Assembly: GCA_022820625.1 (NCBI GenBank) | Contig: JAJEFE010000070.1 | Coordinates: 1-64,000 of the forward strand | From: Gammaproteobacteria bacterium | GTDB taxonomy: Bacteria > Pseudomonadota > Gammaproteobacteria > Steroidobacterales > Rariloculaceae | Direction: 5' to 3' | DNA: 64,000 bases | Shown: positions 33,083 through 39,072 of the stretch, in pieces | Layout of the letters: each line of letters starts with the position of its first letter | Numbering within the stretch: position 1 is the stretch's first letter | The notes under the pieces: generated by a model | Databases searched by the model: none | The model's input: only the letters and a program-made list of their open reading frames with translations | Told to the model about the DNA's origin: nothing | Position numbers and translations under genes: made by a program

Positions 33083-33706
33083 ATGAATCCGGATCTGCGC
33101 GATAACTACCGGGGCGCTTTCAGTGGCAGCCTGGGATTCGGCGCGAAGCCGGCCTTGATTCTCGTCGATTTCGTGCAAGCCTATTTCGACCGGAAGAGCC
33201 CCTTGTACGCCGGTGTCGAAGACGCCTTGGCGTCGGCGCTGCGCGTTCGCGCCGCTGCACGCGCTGCCCGTGTCCCGGTGTTTTACACCAACGTCGTGTA
33301 CCGGGAGGGCGGCGCCGACGGCGGCGTGTTCTACCGCAAGGTGCCGGCGCTGCAGGTTTTCGTTCAGGGCAACCCGCTGGGCGCCTGGCCCGAAGGGCTC
33401 GAGCCGGGCGAAGAAGAGTTCGTGATATCGAAGCAGTATCCGAGCGCTTTTTTCGGTACGTCGCTCGACGCCACGCTGACGGACCAGGGCATCGATACGC
33501 TGATCATCACGGGGCTCACGACGAGCGGCTGCATTCGAGCCACGTGCGTCGATACGGTTTCACACGGCTTCATCCCGATTGTCGTTGCCGACGCCTGCGG
33601 CGACCGGCATGCCTCGCCGCACGAAGCGAACCTGTTCGACATGAACGCCAAGTACGCCGACGTGATCGACGAGAAGGCGGTTATCGAATACCTGAAAGCG
33701 TTGTGA
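33083..33706 (+). CDS. Isochorismatase-family amidohydrolase (maleamate-amidase-like)
   Basis: Cysteine hydrolase of 207 aa with the complete triad: Asp in ALILVDFVQAYF (about D29), Lys in VISKQYPSAFFGT (about K117) and Cys in GLTTSGCIRAT (about C150), preceded by the cis-peptide-type turn. This family includes nicotinamidase, N-carbamoylsarcosine amidase and maleamate amidase (NicF). With a cyclic amidohydrolase upstream and a maleate-isomerase-family gene next door, hydrolysis of a dicarboxylic half-amide to the diacid plus ammonia is the best guess. ATG 33083 gives the conserved N-terminus; the ORF track starts inside the upstream gene. Confidence 0.87.
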   Translation: MNPDLRDNYRGAFSGSLGFGAKPALILVDFVQAYFDRKSPLYAGVEDALASALRVRAAARAARVPVFYTNVVYREGGADGGVFYRKVPALQVFVQGNPLGAWPEGLEPGEEEFVISKQYPSAFFGTSLDATLTDQGIDTLIITGLTTSGCIRATCVDTVSHGFIPIVVADACGDRHASPHEANLFDMNAKYADVIDEKAVIEYLKAL

Positions 33707-33709
33707 GGC

Positions 33710-34486
33710 TCAGAACTCCTCCAGCAGGCGGCCCTTGCCGATGATCGTGTCGTGAATCCCGCAGGCACGCAGTGCGTGCCACACGCAGGCGATGTTGATG
33801 GGGATGACCGGCTTCTGCAGCCAGTGTTCCATGGTCGGGAAAATGTCCACCGTCGAGAGATTGGTTCCGCACTGGATGATGGCATCCACGTCGTCGCCGT
33901 CAATCTCGCGAATGGCGTCCATGACCATCGGAATGGTGATTCGGGCGATCGAGGTCGCCGAGGGGCTGGCGAGCCCCCTGATGGCCTTCACTTCGAAGCC
34001 GATATCGTTGAAGAAGCGCTCGACGTTGTCGTCACCGATCGGTGGGTACGGCGTGATGACCGAGATTTTCCTTGCGCCGAACCGGTGCAGCGCGTCGCGC
34101 GTCGCGCCCGCGCCGGTCGTCAGGCCAAGTTCGCCGATCTGATCCTGGATTCCTTTTTCGAATTCAATGTTGCCGCCGAGACCCCCCCAGAACGTTTCGG
34201 CGGACATGCCGAGCATCAGGTGCGTGATCCTGGCGCTGAGAATGTTGCGTATCGAGATCGGCAGTTCCACCCGGAGCGCATCGAGAAAGCGCTCGAAGAC
34301 CGTATTGAAATCGTCGCCCGAACGCTCGGATTCGTCGGCCCAGTCGGGAATCTCGATCCAGATCCGCGACGGGTGCCAGGTCAAACCGTCCAGGCTGATC
34401 TTTTGCAGGTCGTACTCCACGCCGGTGTTCGTGGAGGGTATGAGCACCCCGATGCGGGCGCGATGGGCGTTTTGGTAATTGTCCAT
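33710..34486 (-). CDS. Maleate isomerase / arylmalonate decarboxylase family protein
   Basis: Asp/Glu-racemase-fold protein of 258 aa, close to NicE and arylmalonate decarboxylase. The start ARIGVLIPSTNTGVEYDL is typical. The second catalytic Cys is present (IIQCGTNLSTVD, about C206). The first Cys, expected after the third strand, is replaced: THLMLGMSAETFWGG has Met/Ser there. True maleate isomerases use two cysteines; arylmalonate decarboxylase keeps only the second. So decarboxylase-like chemistry, or a divergent isomerase, is possible. It converges on the amidase gene with a 3-bp gap, so it is transcribed from its own promoter. Confidence 0.78.
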   Translation of the reverse strand: MDNYQNAHRARIGVLIPSTNTGVEYDLQKISLDGLTWHPSRIWIEIPDWADESERSGDDFNTVFERFLDALRVELPISIRNILSARITHLMLGMSAETFWGGLGGNIEFEKGIQDQIGELGLTTGAGATRDALHRFGARKISVITPYPPIGDDNVERFFNDIGFEVKAIRGLASPSATSIARITIPMVMDAIREIDGDDVDAIIQCGTNLSTVDIFPTMEHWLQKPVIPINIACVWHALRACGIHDTIIGKGRLLEEF

Positions 34487-34544
34487 GTTCAGCTACCGGT
34501 TGGTCTGGTGGAAAAAACGCCAGCGACAATGAGGCACAGCCGGT

Positions 34545-35339
34545 TCATGCCGCCTCCGCCGAGAAAAACTCGCACAACAGCGCCGCGACTTCATGACAGT
34601 GCGTCTCGCAGACAAACGTTCCGGCGTCGGCGATCTCGCGTTTCGAACCGTTGGCGAGCAGGGCGAGGGCGGCATTCAACTGAGAGTGCAGTACGTCCCG
34701 GGTACCGGCGAAAACGAGTACGGGACAGGTCAGTGCGGCCAGCACCCTTTCAACGTCGTGCGCCATCACGGCCTCGTAGGCGGCGGAATAACGGTCATCC
34801 AGAGCGATGGCGCTGAGTGTTTCCCGCTGCGCGATCTCAAGCGGAACATCCCGATCCATCCGGCAAATGCCTCGCCACCTCTTCACGAGATGGCCCCCGG
34901 CGTCGTCGATCAGCGGCGTGGCTGCGACTTCGGGCAGCTTCGCCCTGAGAGTTGCGTCGATCAGGGTCGGGCCCGACAGGGCAAGAGCGTCGACCCGGTT
35001 CGGGTGATCCGCGGCCAGCTGTGTGGCAATGGCCGCACCCGTGTGGTGCCCGAACACGAAGCACCGGTCGATTCCGAGTTCGTCGAGGAACTCGATCAAG
35101 CCGCTCGCCAGTGCGTCGATCGTCATCTCGCCGGCGACAGGATCGCTGAGTCCCATACCCGGTGTGTCGGGGGCGAACAGGCGGTAGTCGTGTGCCAACG
35201 CCGACAGGAGATCTTCATACATTGCCGACGTGCTCGGTGTCTGATGCAACAGCATCAGCACCGGCCGGTGCGCCGGACCGGCGTAGCGGTAGTGAATCTG
35301 GCCGAACGAAACCGTCGTGTAGCCGCGCGATACCTTCAC
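34545..35339 (-). CDS. Alpha/beta hydrolase with His at the nucleophile position
   Basis: Hydrolase-fold protein of 264 aa. Motifs: VLMLLHQTPSTSAMYEDLLSAL, FAPDTPGMGLSDP and the elbow FVFGHHTGAAIATQLAA, where the G-x-Nuc-x-G register puts His (about 99) in the nucleophile position. A C-terminal CETHCHEVAALL could supply a His. It shares the LLHQTPSTS/TGA pattern with the protein at 12737, so both belong to one unusual subgroup. GTG 35339 is chosen because GGGAG lies about 7 nt upstream; the track start is 30 nt earlier. By position it recalls NicD (N-formylmaleamate deformylase), but NicD has a normal Ser. Confidence 0.78.
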   Translation of the reverse strand: MKVSRGYTTVSFGQIHYRYAGPAHRPVLMLLHQTPSTSAMYEDLLSALAHDYRLFAPDTPGMGLSDPVAGEMTIDALASGLIEFLDELGIDRCFVFGHHTGAAIATQLAADHPNRVDALALSGPTLIDATLRAKLPEVAATPLIDDAGGHLVKRWRGICRMDRDVPLEIAQRETLSAIALDDRYSAAYEAVMAHDVERVLAALTCPVLVFAGTRDVLHSQLNAALALLANGSKREIADAGTFVCETHCHEVAALLCEFFSAEAA

Positions 35340-35408
35340 GCCTTGCTCCCGAGATTGAAGGCGCACCACTCGAGTTCTGCAAATTCGTCCGACATGGTCG
35401 CCCGCCAG

Positions 35409-36530
35409 TCAGCCCCGTTCCGCCAGCGGCACCCAGGCCCTCAGGCTCGGTCCGGCGTATTCCGCGCCAGGACGGATGAGCTTGTTGTCCGCCCGCTGCT
35501 CGAACACGTGCGCCGACCAGCCGGTGATGCGCGAGCACACGAAAATCGGCGTGAACAGGTACGTCGGAATGCCCATGAAGTGGTAAACGCTGGCGGAATA
35601 GAAATCCGCGTTGGCGAACAGCTTCTTCTCCTCCCACATGATCCGCTCGATCACTTCGGATACGGCGTAGAGCCGCTCGTCGCCCACTTCCTCGGCGAGG
35701 CGCGCAGACATGCGCTTGTTCACCGAGTTGCGCGGGTCCACGCTCGTGTACACCCGATGACCGAACCCCATGATCAGTTCCTTGCGGGCCAGCATGTCGC
35801 GCACGCCTTGTTCGGCCGCCTCCGGCGAATCGAACCTCTCGATCAGTTCCATGGCCGCCTCGTTGGCCCCGCCATGCAGTGGGCCGCGCAACGCACCGAT
35901 GGCGCCGGCGATGGCGGAGTGAAAGTCCGACAGGGTGGCGGTGATCACCCGGGCGGTAAAGGTCGAGGCGTTGAACTCGTGCTCGGCGTACAGGATCAGC
36001 GAAGTATCCAGGGTGCGCCGGTGAAGTTCGCTTGGCGGGACATCGTGGAGCAGGTGCAGGAAGTGACCCGCGACGCTGTCGTCGTCGGTTGAGGTCTCGA
36101 TGCGCTTCCCGTCGGCGTGAAACCGGTGCCAGTACAGCAACATGGACGGGAAGGCGGCGAGCAGCCGGTCGGCGGCGTCGCGCTGCCCCGAGAAATCCAT
36201 CTCCGGTTCCAGGTTGCCCAGCACCGAGCAACCCGTGCGCAGCACGTCCATGGGATGAGTGTCGGCAGGGATGAACTCCAATGCCTGTTTCAGCACGCTG
36301 GGCAAGGCACGCAGCGACTTGAGCCTCTCCCGGTAGGCGGACAGCTCATCGGCGTTGGGGAGGCACCCGTGATGGAGCAGGTGGGCAACCTCCTCGAACG
36401 ACGCGTTGTCGGCCAAATCGTAGATGTCGTAACCACGGTAGGTGAGGCCCGCACCCTTCTTGCCGACAGTACAGATTTCGGTGCGGCCGGCAATGACGCC
36501 CGCCAGGCCGCCGGTTTTCTTCTGGCTCAT
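35409..36530 (-). CDS. prpC: 2-methylcitrate synthase-like citrate synthase
   Basis: Short-type citrate synthase of 373 aa with the 2-methylcitrate-synthase pattern: GLAGVIAGRTEICTVGKKGAGLTYRGYDI at the start, catalytic His residues in ILYAEHEFNASTFTAR and RGPLHGGANEAAMEL, HRVYTSVDPRN and ADFYSASVYHFMGIP with the catalytic Asp. It condenses propionyl-CoA (or acetyl-CoA) with oxaloacetate. No prpB, acnD or prpF is in the window, so the propionate genes must be elsewhere or this copy serves the local catabolic block. A full-length gltA is at 61441. It is the last leftward gene before the core region and has an AT-rich upstream region. Confidence 0.85.
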   Translation of the reverse strand: MSQKKTGGLAGVIAGRTEICTVGKKGAGLTYRGYDIYDLADNASFEEVAHLLHHGCLPNADELSAYRERLKSLRALPSVLKQALEFIPADTHPMDVLRTGCSVLGNLEPEMDFSGQRDAADRLLAAFPSMLLYWHRFHADGKRIETSTDDDSVAGHFLHLLHDVPPSELHRRTLDTSLILYAEHEFNASTFTARVITATLSDFHSAIAGAIGALRGPLHGGANEAAMELIERFDSPEAAEQGVRDMLARKELIMGFGHRVYTSVDPRNSVNKRMSARLAEEVGDERLYAVSEVIERIMWEEKKLFANADFYSASVYHFMGIPTYLFTPIFVCSRITGWSAHVFEQRADNKLIRPGAEYAGPSLRAWVPLAERG

Positions 36531-36822
36531 ATCGCTTCCGATCGCAACTTGGCATGAACATTAAAAACCATATTATTATGCGATTATGTTTTGCGATATG
36601 GAAGGATCGGCGGCTGGTTCATCTTCCCGTGAACAGTTTCCCTCATGCGTCACCGCTGGCCATAGCCTGACTTCGCCGTGTGTGCGCGTCCATCCCTTGC
36701 GCACGTCGTGGGCTCGGCGAGGGGCCAGGAGCCCCGATCCCCGATCCTGGTCCGCCATGGATGGCGGTCGAGGTTGAGTGCACAAGGGACGGGCGCGCAC
36801 GCCTGGCGCCACCACGTCAAGT
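36531..36822. other. Intergenic region with AT-rich control sequence and dispersed element copy 1
   Basis: The 292-bp gap upstream of prpC first has an AT-rich stretch with the pair CCATAT (36568) and ATATGG (36595), similar in wording to the receptor site at 9761, then copy 1 of a GC-rich dispersed element (about 36680-36800). The ORF calls here are not convincing genes. Confidence 0.5.
36680..36800. repeat. Dispersed GC-rich element, copy 1
   Basis: Contains GTGTGTGCG-CGTCCATCC, an arm pair GGGGC-CAGGA-GCCCC (36721-36735), the palindrome CCGCCATGGATGGCGG (36752-36767) and GTTGAGTGCACAAGGG. The same string of motifs in the same order recurs at 38800-38935 beyond the cinA-like gene. Boundaries are approximate. 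Confidence 0.55.
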
Positions 36823-37836
36823 TCAAGTGTGGCGGCGATCGGGATGAGCGGTCTTGTCGAACAGGCGATCGTCGCTGGCGATTACATCCCCGCTTGAGCC
36901 GACAATCAGCGGATCGGGCGTGCCGACCCGCGCCTTGTCCCTGGCCGGATAAGGCAACTGCGAGAGGAAATGCCGCATGCAGCCCAGGCGGGCGCGCTTC
37001 TTGTCGTCCGACTTGATGATCGTCCAGGGCGCATCGGCGGTGTCCGTATAGAAGAACATCGCCTCCTTGGCGTCGGTATAGTCATCCCACATTTTCAGCG
37101 ACTGCCTGTCGATCGGCGAAATCTTCCACTTCTTGAGAGCCTCGGTTTCCCGCGATTCGAAACGTCTCAACTGCTCGTCGCTGGTCACCGAGAACCAGTA
37201 CTTGAACAGGATGATGCCGCTGCGTACCAACATCCGTTCAAACTCGGGAGCCTGGCGCATGAATTCCAGATACTCGTTCGGCGTGCAAAACCCCATGACC
37301 CGCTCGACGCCGGCGCGGTTGTACCAGGAACGGTCGAAGAAGACGATTTCGCCGGCCGACGGCAGATGCCGGACATAGCGCTGAAAGTACCACTGGGACC
37401 GTTCCCGTTCCGAGGGCTTGTCCAGAGCCACGACCCGCGCGCCGCGAGGATTCAGATGCTCGGTAAAGCGCTTGATGGTCCCGCCCTTGCCCGCCGCGTC
37501 CCGGCCTTCAAAGAGAATGACGATCTTGCGCCCGTTGACCTTCACCCATTCCTGCACCTTCAGCAGCTCGATCTGCAACTCCTTCTTCTGCCGCTCATAG
37601 AACTTGCGGCGGATCTTCTGCTTGTAGGGATATTCTCCGGTTTCGAAGAACCGGCGGATCGAGTCGCGGTCCCTGCGGATGTCCGCGAGACGTCTGGCGG
37701 CGCTTGCCACCGTTTCTTCAGCAGCTCCGGCCTTCACGGCGTCCACCGGCTTGCCCTCACCGGCTTCCGGGTCCTCCTTCGGCCTCGCGATTTCGAGCGG
37801 TTCCCGGTTGCCGACGGCATCGGACTTGAGGGCCAT
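36823..37836 (-). CDS. ppk2: Polyphosphate kinase 2
   Basis: PPK2-family kinase of 337 aa that uses polyphosphate to phosphorylate nucleotides. The P-loop-like GRDAAGKGGTIKRF, the lid-side DKPSERERSQWYFQRYV, the Walker-B-like EIVFFDRSWYNRAGVERVMGF and IILFKYWFSVTSDEQLRRF are all present. The ATG at 37836 (MALKSDAVGN) is preferred; the ORF extension to 37956 is low-complexity and lies in the divergent promoter. An Ala/Lys/Glu-rich N-terminal tail of about 60 residues precedes the kinase domain. It is flanked on both sides by copies of the dispersed element. Confidence 0.92.
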   Translation of the reverse strand: MALKSDAVGNREPLEIARPKEDPEAGEGKPVDAVKAGAAEETVASAARRLADIRRDRDSIRRFFETGEYPYKQKIRRKFYERQKKELQIELLKVQEWVKVNGRKIVILFEGRDAAGKGGTIKRFTEHLNPRGARVVALDKPSERERSQWYFQRYVRHLPSAGEIVFFDRSWYNRAGVERVMGFCTPNEYLEFMRQAPEFERMLVRSGIILFKYWFSVTSDEQLRRFESRETEALKKWKISPIDRQSLKMWDDYTDAKEAMFFYTDTADAPWTIIKSDDKKRARLGCMRHFLSQLPYPARDKARVGTPDPLIVGSSGDVIASDDRLFDKTAHPDRRHT

Positions 37837-37971
37837 TTCCGTGTGTCTCGCAGAATATGGGCTAAAGATAATATCCCATCGGGTGCCGCTCCGACACTGC
37901 CCCACATGGTGTAGGATTCGCCCGACCGGCCGGTCGGCCGGCGAACGCTTTGGCAACCTATTTACGTAGAC

Positions 37972-38718
37972 ATGGACACCACGACCTCAACCGCGTGCGT
38001 ACTCATCATCGGCAACGAAATACTGTCGGGCAAGACCCAGGACACCAACCTCCAATTCCTGGGCGCCGAGTTGGCGGCCAAGGGCATCACGCTCGTGGAA
38101 GCCCGCGTCCTGCGCGATGACAAGGCCGCCATCGTCGCCGCGGTGAACGAGTGTCGGGCAGCGTACACCTACGTGTTCACCACCGGGGGTATCGGACCGA
38201 CCCATGACGACATCACCGCCGAGTGTATTGCCACAGCATTCGGCCGCGACCTGGTCCTTCACGAGGAGGCCGTGGAGCGTCTGCGCAGGCAGGGACTTGA
38301 ACTCAACGCCGCACGCCTGAAGATGGCGCGTGTTCCCGCAGGCGCCAGCCTGATCGACAACCCGATGAGCGGCGCGCCGGGGTTCCGGGTGGACAACGTT
38401 TTTGTCATGGCAGGCATCCCCGCAGTGGCCCGTGGCATGTTCTCCACGCTGGACGAGGAGTTGGCCGGCGGATCGCCGATCCATTCCCGCAACGTGGACG
38501 TCTACCTCCCGGAAGGTGAACTGGCCGCACCCCTTGAAAACATCGTCCGCAAATATTCCCAAGTGGAAATCGGCAGCTATCCCTTCTTCCGAAAACGAGG
38601 AGGAGAACGCCGCTTCGGCGCCAACCTGGTAGTGCGCGGCACCGACGAAGTCCTGGTCGATCAAGTCCTTCAGGAGATCATCACCACCATGACCGGCCTG
38701 GGCGGCGACACCGGCTGA
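37972..38718 (+). CDS. CinA/MoaB-type molybdopterin-binding domain protein
   Basis: Protein of 248 aa with the MoCF-binding fold: CVLIIGNEILSGKTQDTNLQFLGAELAAKGI at the start and TTGGIGPTHDDITAECIATAFG, the nucleotide/cofactor-binding motif of CinA N-domains. The C-terminal CinA deamidase domain is absent, as in the short CinA-like proteins of many gammaproteobacteria. It is divergent from ppk2. In this family the domain often acts as an ADP-ribose or FAD pyrophosphatase; that activity is inferred only. Confidence 0.85.
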   Translation: MDTTTSTACVLIIGNEILSGKTQDTNLQFLGAELAAKGITLVEARVLRDDKAAIVAAVNECRAAYTYVFTTGGIGPTHDDITAECIATAFGRDLVLHEEAVERLRRQGLELNAARLKMARVPAGASLIDNPMSGAPGFRVDNVFVMAGIPAVARGMFSTLDEELAGGSPIHSRNVDVYLPEGELAAPLENIVRKYSQVEIGSYPFFRKRGGERRFGANLVVRGTDEVLVDQVLQEIITTMTGLGGDTG

Positions 38719-38799
38719 CCCACCACACCATCAGCGCCGGAGCCTGTAGCCCGATACCACAGACAAGCCCGGCCATACGCGTGCAACCGCTTCCATGGC

Positions 38800-38935
38800 A
38801 GCGCCGGGTGTGTGCATCCATTCCTCGCGCGCGTCGTCGGCGACGCGCGGGCCTGGGATGGCCATTAGCGAGGAGCCGTCGATACTCTCCCCGCCATGGA
38901 TGGCGGGGAGAGTTTGAGCGCGCAAGGGCATTGTC
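38800..38935. repeat. Dispersed GC-rich element, copy 2
   Basis: Same motif order as copy 1: GTGTGTGCA-TCCATTCC, CGTCGT-GGC, a GGCC-rich arm, then CCGCCATGGATGGCGG inside the longer perfect inverted repeat ACTCTCCCCGCCAT-GG-ATGGCGGGGAGAGT, then TTGAGCGCGCAAGGG. It is in the same orientation as copy 1, and together they bracket ppk2 and the cinA-like gene. Confidence 0.55.
38884..38913. repeat. Perfect 14-bp inverted repeat (hairpin)
   Basis: ACTCTCCCCGCCAT and ATGGCGGGGAGAGT are exact reverse complements separated by GG. In RNA this would be a very stable hairpin. No T-tract follows, so it is not a standard intrinsic terminator for the cinA-like gene; it is better seen as the core of the dispersed element. 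Confidence 0.6.
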
Positions 38936-39025
38936 CGCACACGCCGAAAACGCCGCACGGTGGTGGTCGGGCGAAATTCAGCGCACAAGGGCATTGTCTA
39001 CAAACGCCGAAAACGCCAGGCGGTG
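38917..39025. repeat. Two-copy tandem repeat, 63-bp period
   Basis: The block AGCGCGCAAGGGCATTGTC followed by ACGCCGAAAACGCC (38917 on) recurs at 38980 with few changes. The period is 63 bp, that is 21 codons, and the frame continuous with ppc reads SAQGHCPHTPKTP and SAQGHCLQTPKTP. The first copy's start is also the end of the dispersed element. Confidence 0.6.
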
Positions 39026-39072
39026 GAGAGCGGCACCCGTTAAGTTACAATGCCGCCCACGGAGTGATTACG

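Larger units (their letters stand above)
38719..39072. other. 354-bp intergenic region with hairpins, element copy 2 and a tandem repeat
   Basis: Between the cinA-like gene and ppc there is no convincing gene, although a frame stays open into ppc from 38896. It holds a hairpin with 9-bp arms CGCGCGTCG/CGACGCGCG and a TCGG loop (38828-38849), a perfect 14-bp inverted repeat (38884-38913), the second copy of the dispersed element, and a 63-bp-period tandem duplication. The ppc ribosome-binding site GGAG is at 39061. Confidence 0.6.

Noticed and set aside
36576-36815. 79-aa minus-strand ORF upstream of ppk2
   Set aside because: It covers the dispersed repeat and has no protein-like features; treated as part of the intergenic element.
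38719-39072. CRISPR array suggested by repeated units
   Set aside because: Only two tandem copies with a 63-bp period and no unique spacers; no cas genes in the window.
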